Of a stretch of DNA of 64,000 nt, positions 1 through 9,101 are shown piece by piece. Where the stretch lies: the NCBI GenBank assembly GCA_946548895.1, contig CAMNQF010000002.1:1-64000 (forward strand). Reading direction: 5' to 3'. Position numbers and translations under genes: made by a program. The notes below the pieces were generated by a model that saw nothing but the letters and a program-made list of their open reading frames with translations, did no database searches and had not been told where the DNA came from. The first letter of the stretch is position 1; each line of letters opens with the position of its first letter. Origin of the DNA: an uncultured bacterium (GTDB lineage: Bacteria > Bacillota > Clostridia > Oscillospirales > Oscillospiraceae).

Positions 1-2217
1 ATCCAGATGTACTCCGACGTGGTCATGGAGGTGGGCAAGAAGTACTTTGAGCAGCTCATCGACAAGATGAAGGCGAAGAAGGGCGTCACCCAGGACGTGG
101 ACCTCACCGCCGACGACCTGAAGGAACTGGCCGGCCAGTTCAAGGACGAGTACAAGGCCAAGATCGGCGCCGGCTTCCCCACCGACCCCAAGGAGCAGTT
201 GATGGGCGCCATCAAGGCCGTGTTCCGCTCCTGGGACAACCCCCGGGCCAACGTCTACCGCCGGGACAACGACATCCCCTACTCCTGGGGCACCGCCGTC
301 AACGTGCAGTCCATGGCCTTCGGCAACATGGGCGATGACTGCGGCACCGGCGTGGCTTTCACCCGGGACCCCGCCACCGGCGAGAAGAAGCTGTTCGGCG
401 AATTCCTGACCAACGCCCAGGGCGAGGACGTGGTGGCCGGTGTGCGCACCCCCATGCCCATCAGCGAGATGGCCAACAAGTTCCCCGAGGCCTTCGCCCA
501 GTTCGAGAACGTGTGCAAGACCCTGGAGGACCACTACCGCGATATGCAGGACATGGAGTTCACCGTGGAGGCGGGCAAGCTCTATATGCTTCAGACCCGC
601 AACGGCAAGCGCACCCCCGCCGCCGCCCTGAAAATCGCCTGCGACCTGGTGGACGAGGGCATGATCGACGAGAAGAAGGCCGTGACCATGATTGAGCCCC
701 GGGCCCTGGACGCCCTGCTCCATCCCCAGTTCGACCCCAAGGCCCTGAAGGAGGCCCCCGTGCTGGCCAGCGCCCTGGGCGCCTCCCCCGGCGCCGCCTG
801 CGGCCGCATCGTGTTCTCCGCCGAGGAGGCCAAGGAGTGGGCCGCCAAGGGTGAGAAGGTGGTGCTGGTCCGCCTGGAGACCTCCCCCGAGGACATCGAG
901 GGCATGAAGGCCGCCCAGGGCATCCTCACCGTCCGCGGCGGGCGCACCTCCCACGCCGCCGTGGTGGCCCGCGGCATGGGCCGCTGCTGCGTGTCCGGCT
1001 GCGGCGAGATCAAGATGGACGAGGAGAACAAGCAGTTCGAGCTGAAGGGCAAGACCTTCCACGAGGGCGACTGGCTCTCCCTGGACGGCTCCACCGGCAA
1101 CATCTACGACGGCGCCATCGCCACCGTCCCCGCCACCATCAGCGGCGAGTTCGCCCGGGTGATGGGCTGGGCGGACAAGTACCGCCGCCTGGAGGTCCGC
1201 ACCAACGCCGACACCCCCCACGACGCCGCCCAGGCCAAGAAGTTCGGCGCCCAGGGCATCGGCCTGTGCCGCACCGAGCATATGTTCTTCAACGACGACC
1301 GCATCCCCGCCATCCGGGAGATGATCTGCTCCGACACCGTGGAGCAGCGGGAGAAGGCCCTGGCCAAGCTGGAGCCCATGCAGCAGTCCGACTTCGAAGG
1401 CATCTACGAGGCCATGGAGGGCCTGCCTGTCACCATCCGCTTCCTGGACCCCCCCCTGCACGAGTTCGTCCCCACCGAGGAGGCCGACATTGAGAAGCTG
1501 GCCGCCGACATGGGCAAGAGCGTGGCCGACATCAAGGCCATCATCGCGGGCCTCCACGAGTTCAACCCCATGATGGGCCACCGCGGCTGCCGCCTGGCCG
1601 TCACCTACCCCGAGATCGCCGTGATGCAGACCAACGCCGTCATCAAGGCCGCCCTGGCCGTTCAGGCCCGCCACCCCGACTGGAACCTGGTGCCTGAGAT
1701 CATGATCCCCCTGGTGGGCGAGGTGAAGGAGTTCCTCTATGTGAAGGGCATCGTCACCTCCACCGCCGACAAGCTGATCTCCGAGGCCGGCTCCTCCATG
1801 AAGTACAAGGTGGGCACCATGATCGAGATCCCCCGGGCCGCCATGACCGCCGACGAGATCTCCCCCCACGCCGACTTCTTCTCCTTCGGCTCCAACGACC
1901 TGACCCAGATGACCTTCGGCTTCAGCCGCGACGACGCGGGCAAATTCCTGGACGCCTACTATGATAAGAAGATCTACGAGAGCGATCCCTTCGCCAAGCT
2001 GGACCAGCACGGCGTGGGCCGCCTGATCTCCAACGCCACCCGCTGGGGCCGCTCCACCAACCCCCACATCCACGTGGGCATCTGCGGCGAGCACGGCGGC
2101 GACCCCGCCTCCGTGGAGTTCTGCCACAAGATCGGGCTGGACTATGTGTCCTGCTCCCCCTTCCGGGTGCCCATCGCCCGTCTGGCCGCCGCTCAGGCCG
2201 CCATCAACAACGGTTAA
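1..2217 (+). CDS. ppdK: Pyruvate, phosphate dikinase (C-terminal ~84%, 5' end outside window)
   Basis: Interconverts pyruvate + ATP + Pi and PEP + AMP + PPi in the cytosol, typical of PPi-linked glycolysis in anaerobes. The frame is open from base 1 and about 740 codons are present, against roughly 875 in the family, so about 135 N-terminal residues of the ATP-binding domain lie upstream. Visible parts: the end of the ATP-grasp domain, the swivelling phosphohistidine domain with GGRTSHAAVVARGMG (the His after TS is the phosphoryl carrier), and the C-terminal PEP/pyruvate TIM barrel with GSNDLTQMT and the terminal GICGEHGGDP...CSPFRVPIARLAAAQ block. A strong terminator follows at once, so it is probably transcribed separately from the next operon. 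Identification is secure. Confidence 0.97.
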   Translation: MQMYSDVVMEVGKKYFEQLIDKMKAKKGVTQDVDLTADDLKELAGQFKDEYKAKIGAGFPTDPKEQLMGAIKAVFRSWDNPRANVYRRDNDIPYSWGTAVNVQSMAFGNMGDDCGTGVAFTRDPATGEKKLFGEFLTNAQGEDVVAGVRTPMPISEMANKFPEAFAQFENVCKTLEDHYRDMQDMEFTVEAGKLYMLQTRNGKRTPAAALKIACDLVDEGMIDEKKAVTMIEPRALDALLHPQFDPKALKEAPVLASALGASPGAACGRIVFSAEEAKEWAAKGEKVVLVRLETSPEDIEGMKAAQGILTVRGGRTSHAAVVARGMGRCCVSGCGEIKMDEENKQFELKGKTFHEGDWLSLDGSTGNIYDGAIATVPATISGEFARVMGWADKYRRLEVRTNADTPHDAAQAKKFGAQGIGLCRTEHMFFNDDRIPAIREMICSDTVEQREKALAKLEPMQQSDFEGIYEAMEGLPVTIRFLDPPLHEFVPTEEADIEKLAADMGKSVADIKAIIAGLHEFNPMMGHRGCRLAVTYPEIAVMQTNAVIKAALAVQARHPDWNLVPEIMIPLVGEVKEFLYVKGIVTSTADKLISEAGSSMKYKVGTMIEIPRAAMTADEISPHADFFSFGSNDLTQMTFGFSRDDAGKFLDAYYDKKIYESDPFAKLDQHGVGRLISNATRWGRSTNPHIHVGICGEHGGDPASVEFCHKIGLDYVSCSPFRVPIARLAAAQAAINNG

Positions 2218-2244
2218 ACCGCCGCAAGCAGAACAAAATATCCA

Positions 2245-2290
2245 GGGCGCGCCGCCGGGTTCTTCCGGGGGCGCGCCCCTATTTTTTTAT
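2245..2290 (+). terminator. Rho-independent terminator after ppdK
   Basis: GGGCGCGCC (2245-2253) pairs with GGCGCGCCC (2270-2278) around a 16-nt loop and is followed by CTATTTTTTTATTTTC. It separates ppdK from the glycopolymer operon. Confidence 0.85.
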
Positions 2291-2327
2291 TTTCTTTTAA
2301 ATTTCCCAGCTCCAGCGAAAAATACAA

Positions 2328-2356
2328 TTGCAATCAGGGGCGGCGGAGTATATACT
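2328..2356 (+). promoter_or_regulatory. Sigma-A-type promoter for the glycopolymer operon
   Basis: TTGCAA (2328-2333), a 17-bp spacer and TATACT (2351-2356) stand about 75 bp before the first gene of the operon, in a locally AT-rich gap. Position and spacing fit a housekeeping promoter. Confidence 0.6.
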
Positions 2357-2432
2357 ATAAGCTTGGATTTGCCTGCCGGCGCATTTTGTCAAAATACGCC
2401 GGTCTCACCACTTCTCTCAGAGGGGATCGGAA

Positions 2433-4178
2433 ATGGGAAGCATCAGAGAAAAGCTGCGGGCGCTGTGGGAGGACAAACGGAGCTGGAAAGTCCGGCTGCC
2501 GCTGGCCATCCTCTCCCCGTTCGCCTTTGTGTTCACCTTTATTTTGTTCGGGCCGTGCGAAATCTTTATCCAGAATATGCAGGAAATGCCCTTCCCCTTC
2601 CTGACCCTGGCGCCCGCGCTGCTGCTGGCGGGGGGCGCCGTATTTGGGGCGCTGCTGCTGGCGCTGCTCCTGCTGCGGGGCAAGTTGTTCAACCTGGCCG
2701 TGTCCCTCCTGTTTGCCGGCACGCTGGCGGGCTACCTCCAGGGCAACTTCCTGAACATCGAGCGCGGCTCCCTGGACGGCAGCGCCGTCTATTGGCAGGG
2801 CTTCAAGTTCCCCATGCTGCAAAACTGCCTGGCCTGGCTGCTGGTTTTCGGCGCGGTTTTCCTCCTGCTGTACCTGAGCAGGAAGGCCTGGACCCGGGGT
2901 ATTGAGCTGGCCTGCACCGTCCTGATCGGCGCGCAGGCGGTGGCCTTCACCGTGCTGCTGGTTCAGGCGGGCCCGGCCCAAGTGTTTCGGGTGGGCCAGG
3001 AGAAGGCCTACGTCTCCCGGGACGGCATCTATGAGGTGGCCCCCAAAAATAACGTCATCGTGTTCCTGCTGGACCGGCTGGACAACCGTTTTACCGACGA
3101 GGCGCTGGCCCTCCACCCGGAGTGGGCCCAGCGGCTGGGCGGCTTCACTTACTACCACGATTTCACCGGCAGCTACGCCAACACCCGGCCCTCCATCGCC
3201 TATTTCATGACCGGCGTGCGGCATGACTACACCGTTCCCTGGGAAGATTATTTCCAGCGGGCCTGGTCGGAGCCGGTTTACCCGTTCCTGCCCGACATAC
3301 ACAACGCCGGGTACAAGGCCCGGATCTATTCCGACTGCGCCTATGTGTTCGGCGAGGCGGAAAACGTGGAGGGCGTGGTGGACAACATCCGCCGGGACAC
3401 CCATACCGTCCACCGCAGGCTGATGCTGGTGAAGATGCTGGGGCTGTCCGCCTACCGCTACGCCCCGGAGGCCATGAAGCCCTATTTTCAGATGTACTCC
3501 GGCGAACTGGGGGACGTGGTGTCCGTCCACGGCGCGGACGGCGGGAACAGCCTGTTCACCGTGGACGACGTGGCTTTCTGGAAGGGCTACCGGGAATACG
3601 GCCTTACCGTGGACCCAGACGCCCAGGGCGCGTTCCAGTTCTACCACTTTGAGGGAGCGCACTACCCCTATGTCATGGACGAAAACGCCCAGCCCGTCAC
3701 AGGCGGCACCCGCAACGGGCAGATCGCGGGCAATATGGAGATGATCTTCCGCTACCTGGACGAACTGGAGGACATGGGCCTCTTTGAGGACGCCACCATC
3801 ATCATCACCACCGACCACGCCCGCCCTCCTGAAAAGAACGGCGACCTGAGCGACGTCAGCGGCAGCCGCGTCTCCACCCTGATGATTAAGCCCGCCGGGA
3901 CGGGCCGGACCCAGCCGCTGGCCATGTCAAACAAGCAGGTGTGCCAGGACAACCTGCGCGCGTCCATTATCAGCTACTTCGGGCTGGACGGCTCCGCCTA
4001 TGGCCGCACCATTGAGTCCATCGGCGAGGGCGAGCAGATGACCCGCTACCTGTGGATGCGCGGAGAAGCGGGGAGCGTCGCCGATAAGCTGTTCACCTTC
4101 CGCATCACCGGGGACGCCAACGACTTCTCCAACTGGGAGCTGATCGGCGAGGACACCATGGACTACATCGGCCTGTAG
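2433..4178 (+). CDS. Membrane alkaline-phosphatase-superfamily (sulfatase/LTA-synthase-like) enzyme
   Basis: 581 residues. About five hydrophobic segments fill residues 20-180, then an extracellular catalytic domain starts near residue 205 with NVIVFLLDRLDN (first metal Asp), continues with YANTRPSIAYFMTG (Thr in the usual nucleophile/metal position) and ends with TIIITTDHARPP (Asp-His metal pair). This membrane-plus-sulfatase layout is that of lipoteichoic-acid synthases and phosphoethanolamine/phosphoglycerol transferases. As the first gene of an operon with a glycerophosphotransferase and choline-activation genes, it is inferred to transfer a phospho-alcohol onto a surface polymer; the exact donor cannot be read. 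The ATG is preceded by AGAGGGG. Confidence 0.75.
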   Translation: MGSIREKLRALWEDKRSWKVRLPLAILSPFAFVFTFILFGPCEIFIQNMQEMPFPFLTLAPALLLAGGAVFGALLLALLLLRGKLFNLAVSLLFAGTLAGYLQGNFLNIERGSLDGSAVYWQGFKFPMLQNCLAWLLVFGAVFLLLYLSRKAWTRGIELACTVLIGAQAVAFTVLLVQAGPAQVFRVGQEKAYVSRDGIYEVAPKNNVIVFLLDRLDNRFTDEALALHPEWAQRLGGFTYYHDFTGSYANTRPSIAYFMTGVRHDYTVPWEDYFQRAWSEPVYPFLPDIHNAGYKARIYSDCAYVFGEAENVEGVVDNIRRDTHTVHRRLMLVKMLGLSAYRYAPEAMKPYFQMYSGELGDVVSVHGADGGNSLFTVDDVAFWKGYREYGLTVDPDAQGAFQFYHFEGAHYPYVMDENAQPVTGGTRNGQIAGNMEMIFRYLDELEDMGLFEDATIIITTDHARPPEKNGDLSDVSGSRVSTLMIKPAGTGRTQPLAMSNKQVCQDNLRASIISYFGLDGSAYGRTIESIGEGEQMTRYLWMRGEAGSVADKLFTFRITGDANDFSNWELIGEDTMDYIGL

Positions 4179-4226
4179 CCATCCCCGCCCGCTCCAAAAC
4201 CACCACGATAAAGGGGGCTGTCCGCT

Positions 4227-4748
4227 TTGAAAAAAGCTGCCGTTTTCCTGTACTTTTTCTTTTTTGGCTCCATGCTCTTCTCCGTGACGGCGCAGGCCTA
4301 TATCGACCCGTCCGCCATGACCTACATGATTCAGATCGCCGCGGGGGTGGCCATTGCCGCCGGCGCGGGGTTGAGCTATTACTTCCAGCGGATCAAGCGG
4401 CGTTTTTCCGGCCGTTCCAAGGGCGCCGGCCGGGCCGTCTCCCCGTCCCGGGCCCTGGACGATGACGACGACACCGGCTACGGCGACTACGAGCTGGACG
4501 AGACCCCCCGGCAGCAGCCGCAGAATCCCACCCCCGCCCCGGCGGACCCCGCCCGCGTCCCGGAATTCGCGTTTGAGGAACCCGCCCCCGAGCCGCCGTC
4601 CGGCGGGCCCGACCCCTTCGACGAGACCGGCGGCATGGCGGGCCTTCTGGCTGAGAACCGGGAGCTGCGCCGCCTGCTGGCCCAGGAACGCCAAAATGTG
4701 GAGGAGCTGAAGCGGGCCCTCCACATCTGCACCGCCCCCCGCAGATGA
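4227..4748 (+). CDS. Small secreted/membrane protein with disordered and coiled-coil tail
   Basis: 173 residues beginning at TTG 4227, chosen because AAGGGGG lies 9 nt upstream. An N-terminal signal-like segment (residues 1-24, ending AQA) is followed by a second hydrophobic helix (about 30-50) and a basic stop-transfer RIKRRF. A Pro/Asp-rich linker (about 75-140) and a terminal charged helix (AENRELRRLLAQERQNVEEL) with coiled-coil character follow. The TGA overlaps the ATG of lepB by 4 nt (ATGA), so translation is probably coupled. I do not recognise the family; the position suggests an accessory or scaffold protein for the surface-polymer machinery. Confidence 0.6.
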   Translation: MKKAAVFLYFFFFGSMLFSVTAQAYIDPSAMTYMIQIAAGVAIAAGAGLSYYFQRIKRRFSGRSKGAGRAVSPSRALDDDDDTGYGDYELDETPRQQPQNPTPAPADPARVPEFAFEEPAPEPPSGGPDPFDETGGMAGLLAENRELRRLLAQERQNVEELKRALHICTAPRR

Positions 4749-5260
4749 GGGAGCGGCGCGCAAAAAAGGAGCGCTGGTGGCTCCTTCCCCTGCTGGCCGT
4801 TGGCCTGACCGCCCTCCTCAACCGGTTTATATTTATCAACGCCCGGGTGCCGTCCGGGTCCATGGAGCCCACCATTCCCAGCGGCGCGATGGTGCTGGGG
4901 AACCGCCTCGCCTACCTCCGGGAGGGCCCCCAGGTGGGGGACGTGGTGTTTTTCCGCCACGAGGAGGAATTCGGGCAGAAGATCCTCATCAAGCGGGTGG
5001 CGGCCGTGGGCGGCCAGGTCCTCTCCATTGAGGACGGCCAGGCCTATCTGGATTACCAGCCCCTGGAGGGGGAGTTCGCCTCCGCCTTCCCCAGGGACGA
5101 CCATTTTCTCGCGCTGGTGCCGGACGGCTTTATCGTGGTCCTGGGGGACAACCGGGCCGGTTCCAATGACTCCCGCTATTGGTCGGACCCCTACGTCCCC
5201 CAGGACACCGTTCTGGGCCAGGCCATGTTTGTCTACTTTCCCGGCTTTCATCCCCTCTAG
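4745..5260 (+). CDS. lepB: Signal peptidase I
   Basis: 171 residues, normal for a Gram-positive type I signal peptidase. One N-terminal membrane anchor (about 11-31) precedes the extracytoplasmic S26 domain. PSGSMEPTI carries catalytic Ser39, ILIKRVAAVGG carries catalytic Lys83, and the GDNRAGSNDSRYW signature is near the C terminus. It cleaves signal peptides of exported proteins at the outer membrane face. Placement inside a glycopolymer operon, next to a YidC domain, is unusual and suggests that export and envelope assembly are produced together; it may be a dedicated paralogue rather than the main enzyme. Confidence 0.9.
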   Translation: MRERRAKKERWWLLPLLAVGLTALLNRFIFINARVPSGSMEPTIPSGAMVLGNRLAYLREGPQVGDVVFFRHEEEFGQKILIKRVAAVGGQVLSIEDGQAYLDYQPLEGEFASAFPRDDHFLALVPDGFIVVLGDNRAGSNDSRYWSDPYVPQDTVLGQAMFVYFPGFHPL

Positions 5261-5287
5261 ATTGAAAACGAGGTGCCGCATCACGGT

Positions 5288-7399
5288 ATGGAAATCATAA
5301 ATTCCGCTATCGGGACTCCCCTTGGCTACCTGATGTTCGCCTGCTACCGGCTGCTGGGCAGCTACGGTGGGGCCGTCATCCTGTTCACCCTGCTCACCAA
5401 GGTGGTCATGTTCCCCATCTCCCTGCTGGTGCAGAAAAACTCCATCAAAATGGTGAAGATGAAGCCTCAGCTGGATATGCTCCGCTACCAGTACGTGGAC
5501 GACAACGACGCGTTCCTCGACGCCCAGGCCGCCCTGTACAAGAAGGAGCGCTACAGCCCCATGGCGGGGGTGGTCCCCCTGCTGCTCCAGATCCCCATCA
5601 TCTTCGGCCTGCTGGACGTGGTGTACAAGCCGCTGAAGCATCTGCTCCACCTGAGCCCCCACCTCCAGGCGGCTTTTGTGGAAAAGACGGCGGAGCTGAT
5701 GGGCGCAACCCTGGACGGGCTGGGCTCCACCGCCCAGCTGGCGGTGGTGGAGCGGGTGCGGGCCATCCCGGAAAGCTTCGCCTCCATCCCCGGCGGCGCG
5801 GAGGCCGTCCGCCAGATTCAGGGGCTGAACATGAACTTCCTGGGCGTCAACCTGGCCGCCGTCCCCGATATCCGGGTGCTGGACGGCCTGTTCCTCATCC
5901 CCGTGCTGGCGGGGCTGTCCGCCCTGCTCATGTGCTGGGTGCAGAACAAGGTCAACGTCCTTCAGATTGAGCAGAACAAGCTGTCCCAGTGGGGCATGAC
6001 CCTGTTTATGATCGCCTTTTCCGCTTTCTTCGCCTTCCTCGTCCCCGCCGGGGTGGGGCTGTACTGGACCTTCGGCAACCTGTTCTCCATCGGCGTCATG
6101 TTCCTGTGCAACGCCGTCTACTCCCCCAAGGCGTATATCGACTACGGCCTGCTGGACGAGATGAAGCGCGCCGCCGCCCAGGACAAGATCCGCCAGAGGG
6201 AAAACGCCGCCCGGGCCAAGCGGGATTACAAAGCCTTCTTCTCCCCGGAGAACAGGGGAAACATCCGCGTCATGTTCTACTCCGAGGGCAGCGGGTTCTA
6301 CAAATACTTCCGCGCCCTCATCGAGGCGCTGCTCCGGGACACGCGGCTCACCATCCATTACGTCACCAGCGATCCCAACGACGCCATCTTCCAGAAAAAC
6401 GAGCCCCGCATCCGTCCCTACTACGTGGACGAAACCCGGCTCATCTCCCTGATGATGAAGCTGGACGCGGACATGGTGGTGATGACCACTCCCGACCTGG
6501 AGAAATACCACATCAAGCGCTCCCGGGTGCGGGAGGATGTGGAGTACGTCTTTATGGACCACGGGTGCAGCAGCGACAACCTGGCCTACCGCACCGGCGC
6601 GCTGGACGCCTACGACACCCTGCTGGTGGTGAGCCGGGAGCAGGCCATTGAGGCCCGGGCCATCGAAAAGCTGCGGCACGTGAAGAAAAAGCGCATCATT
6701 GAGTGCGGCTACGGCCTCATTGACGACATGATCGCCGCCTATCAGGCCATGGACCGGGTGGAGAACGAGAAGAAAACCATCCTCATCGCCCCCTCCTGGC
6801 AGTACGACAACATCATGGACTCCTGCCTGGACGACATGGTGGACGCCCTGTACGGCAAGGGCTACCGCATTGTCATCCGGCCCCACCCCCAGTACGTCCG
6901 CCGGTTCCCCGCCCGGATGAAGGAGATCATCCGCCGCTACGGGGACCGGATGGGGGACGATTTCGCCATCGAGACAGACTTCTCCTCCAATGTGACGGTG
7001 TACACCGCCGACCTGGTGGTCACCGACTGGAGCGGCATCGCCTTTGAGTTCTCCTTCACCACAGACAAGCCCTCCCTGTTCATCAATACCCAGATGAAGG
7101 TGGTGAACGAGGACTGGCAGAAGATCCCCCTGGTCCCCTTCGACATCACCGCCCGGTCCAAGGTGGGCCGGCAGGTGGAAAAGAGCCAGGTGAAGGACCT
7201 GGCCCCCGTGGTGGAAGAGCTGCTGGCCCACCAGGAGGACTACAAGGAGCGCATCGCCGCCCTGAAGCGGCAGCACTTCTACAACCTGGGCCGCAGCGGC
7301 GAGGTGGGCGCCCAGTATATCATTCACCGCCTCCGCCGCCGCTATGGCCTGGAGGATTTGGAGCTCTCCCCCGCCGGGGAAGACAGCAGCGGGCTGTGA
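5288..7399 (+). CDS. YidC/Oxa1 insertase fused to CDP-glycerol glycerophosphotransferase
   Basis: 703 residues in one uninterrupted frame. Residues 1-290 form a YidC-like domain: membrane segments, the FTLLTKVVMFPISLLVQKNS region, the KMKPQLDML cytoplasmic hairpin, and VPLLLQIPIIFGLLDVVY. After a basic linker, residues about 320-695 match the TagB/TagF glycerophosphotransferase fold: VMFYSEGSG, VFMDHGCSSD, RPHPQY and VTDWSGIAFEFSFTTDKPSLF (HPQ and D-W-S-G active-site blocks). The family polymerises or primes poly(glycerol/ribitol phosphate) from CDP-polyol on the inner membrane face. ATG 5288 was preferred to GTG 5273, which abuts its own ribosome site. The fusion may tether polymerase to membrane; whether insertase activity remains is unknown. 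Confidence 0.85.
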   Translation: MEIINSAIGTPLGYLMFACYRLLGSYGGAVILFTLLTKVVMFPISLLVQKNSIKMVKMKPQLDMLRYQYVDDNDAFLDAQAALYKKERYSPMAGVVPLLLQIPIIFGLLDVVYKPLKHLLHLSPHLQAAFVEKTAELMGATLDGLGSTAQLAVVERVRAIPESFASIPGGAEAVRQIQGLNMNFLGVNLAAVPDIRVLDGLFLIPVLAGLSALLMCWVQNKVNVLQIEQNKLSQWGMTLFMIAFSAFFAFLVPAGVGLYWTFGNLFSIGVMFLCNAVYSPKAYIDYGLLDEMKRAAAQDKIRQRENAARAKRDYKAFFSPENRGNIRVMFYSEGSGFYKYFRALIEALLRDTRLTIHYVTSDPNDAIFQKNEPRIRPYYVDETRLISLMMKLDADMVVMTTPDLEKYHIKRSRVREDVEYVFMDHGCSSDNLAYRTGALDAYDTLLVVSREQAIEARAIEKLRHVKKKRIIECGYGLIDDMIAAYQAMDRVENEKKTILIAPSWQYDNIMDSCLDDMVDALYGKGYRIVIRPHPQYVRRFPARMKEIIRRYGDRMGDDFAIETDFSSNVTVYTADLVVTDWSGIAFEFSFTTDKPSLFINTQMKVVNEDWQKIPLVPFDITARSKVGRQVEKSQVKDLAPVVEELLAHQEDYKERIAALKRQHFYNLGRSGEVGAQYIIHRLRRRYGLEDLELSPAGEDSSGL

Positions 7400-7439
7400 G
7401 CCATCCCCCTGCCCCACAATATCAGGAGCTTATCGTGTT

Positions 7440-8390
7440 ATGAATGCAAACGACTGCCATCCCTCCGCGCTCTGGAAGCCGGAGGTCATACAGGCCATCT
7501 GCCGGGCGCTCCACGCCGTGCCCGGGGATATTTCCCAGGTCTCCCCCTTAAAGCAAGGTATGACCAACCGCTCTTACCTGTTCTCCTGCCGGGGCGGGCG
7601 GTATATCCTGCGCGTCCCCGGCGAGGGCACCGGGCGGCTCATCAGCCGCCGCCAGGAAGCCGCGGTCTACCGCACCGTCCAGGGCCGGGACCTGTGCGAG
7701 GATGTGCTCTGCATGGACCCGGACACCGGCTATAAGCTCACCCGGTTCATCCCCGGAGCCCGCACCTGCGACCCGTTGAACCCGGACGACACCGCCGCCT
7801 GCATGGCCAAGCTCCGGGCCTTCCACCGCCTGGGCCTGCGGGTGGACCACGAGTTCAATCTTTTTGACCGCATTGATTTTTATGAAAGCCTGTGGGAGGG
7901 CCGCCCCTCCGCCTATCCCGACTACCGGGAGACCAAGGCCGCCGTGCTGGCCCTGAAGCCGTTCATCGACGCCAACGCCGGGGAGCGGGCCCTCACCCAC
8001 ATTGACGCCGTGCCGGACAACTTCCTGTTTTTCCCCGACGGCCAGGGCGGCCAGGCGCTGCGCCTCATCGACTGGGAGTACGCCGCCATGCAGGACCCCC
8101 ATGTGGACGTGGCCATGTTCTGCATCTACGCCATGTACAGCCGGGAGCGGATTGACCGGCTGATCGGCCAGTATTTTACCGGGGGATGCCCCGCCCTGAC
8201 CCGGGTCAAAATCTACTGCTATGTCGCCGTCTGCGGGCTGCTGTGGAGCAACTGGTGCGAATACAAACGGAGCCTGGGGGTGGAGTTCGGGTCGTACTGC
8301 CTGGAACAGTACCGCTATGCCCGGGACTACTGCGCCATCGTCCGGCAGGAGCTGGAAAAGCTGGGGGAGGAGCTGCCATGCACACAGTAA
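7440..8390 (+). CDS. licA: Choline kinase, LicA-type
   Basis: 316 residues of the choline/ethanolamine-kinase (aminoglycoside-phosphotransferase-like) fold. The GMTNRSYLFSCRGGRYILRVPGEGT block is the nucleotide loop and lysine strand equivalent, LTHIDAVPDNFLF is the Brenner-type catalytic loop with Asp and Asn, and LRLIDWEYAAMQDPHVDVA holds the metal-binding Asp. It phosphorylates choline with ATP in the cytosol, the first step of the Lic pathway. ATG 7440 is used, 40 nt after the fusion gene, with AGGAG about 12 nt upstream; an in-frame extension into the previous gene lacks a ribosome site. The end overlaps licC by 13 nt, indicating tight coupling. Confidence 0.85.
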   Translation: MNANDCHPSALWKPEVIQAICRALHAVPGDISQVSPLKQGMTNRSYLFSCRGGRYILRVPGEGTGRLISRRQEAAVYRTVQGRDLCEDVLCMDPDTGYKLTRFIPGARTCDPLNPDDTAACMAKLRAFHRLGLRVDHEFNLFDRIDFYESLWEGRPSAYPDYRETKAAVLALKPFIDANAGERALTHIDAVPDNFLFFPDGQGGQALRLIDWEYAAMQDPHVDVAMFCIYAMYSRERIDRLIGQYFTGGCPALTRVKIYCYVAVCGLLWSNWCEYKRSLGVEFGSYCLEQYRYARDYCAIVRQELEKLGEELPCTQ

Positions 8391-9100
8391 AACGGGCGGT
8401 CATCCTGGCCGCCGGGACGGGTACGCGGATGCGGCCCGTCACCCTGTCCACCCCCAAGCCCCTGGTGCGGGTAAACGGCGTGCGGATGATTGACACGGCC
8501 ATTCGGGGCCTGCGGGCCAACGGCATCTGTGAAATTTACGTGGTCACGGGCTGGCTGAGGGAACAGTTCCGCCCCCTGGCGGAGGAGTACCCCGGCCTCT
8601 CCCTCATTGAAAACCCCTGGTTCGGCACCTGCAACAACATCTCCTCCCTCTACGCCGCCCGGGAGCACCTGGAGGACGCCATCATCCTGGACGGCGACCA
8701 GCTCATTCGGAACCCCCAGGTGCTCGCCCCGGAATTTGACCGCTCCGGCTACAACGCGGTGTGGACGGACGCCCCCACCGGCGAGTGGCTGCTGACGGTG
8801 GAGGACGGCGTGGTGACCGCCTGCAGCCGGACAGGGGGCGCCCACGGCTGGCAGCTGTTCAGCGTCTCTCGGTGGACCGCCCAGGACGGGCGGCGGCTCC
8901 GGCGGCACCTGGAGCTGGAGTTTGAGGGGCGGCGGAACCGGGATATCTACTGGGACGACGTGGCCCTGTTCTGCCACCCCAACGATTACCGGCTGGGTGT
9001 GCGCCCCATGGAGCCCGGGGATGTGGCGGAGGTGGACAGCCTGGCGGAGCTGGCCGCTCTGGACCCCGGCTACCGGCGGTATTTGACAGAGGAGGCTTGA
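8378..9100 (+). CDS. licC: CTP:phosphocholine cytidylyltransferase, LicC-type
   Basis: 240 residues of the nucleotidyltransferase fold. The N terminus has AVILAAGTGTRMRPVTLSTPKPLVRVNG (NTP-binding G-x-G-T-R-M and the following Lys), then IILDGDQLI (metal Asp) and a late YWDDVALF block. It makes CDP-choline from phosphocholine and CTP. The ATG lies inside the end of licA with GGGGAGGAG as ribosome site. The neighbouring kinase and transporter make LicC much more likely than a sugar-1-phosphate nucleotidyltransferase. Confidence 0.85.
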   Translation: MHTVKRAVILAAGTGTRMRPVTLSTPKPLVRVNGVRMIDTAIRGLRANGICEIYVVTGWLREQFRPLAEEYPGLSLIENPWFGTCNNISSLYAAREHLEDAIILDGDQLIRNPQVLAPEFDRSGYNAVWTDAPTGEWLLTVEDGVVTACSRTGGAHGWQLFSVSRWTAQDGRRLRRHLELEFEGRRNRDIYWDDVALFCHPNDYRLGVRPMEPGDVAEVDSLAELAALDPGYRRYLTEEA

Positions 9101-9101
9101 C

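Noticed and set aside
5273-5287. GTG 5273 as the start of the YidC-glycerophosphotransferase gene
   Set aside because: The GAGG motif directly abuts the GTG with no spacer, whereas ATG 5288 has it at about 15 nt, long but workable, and the YidC N terminus begins naturally at MEIINSAIG.
4487-7417. 976-codon open frame on the minus strand
   Set aside because: It lies wholly opposite the lepB and YidC-fusion genes, is His/Gly/Val/Gln-rich without domains, and is a GC-content shadow. The same applies to long antisense frames at 2355-3818, 9195-10787, 33310-35742, 39946-42642, 48832-51480 and 59369-62017.
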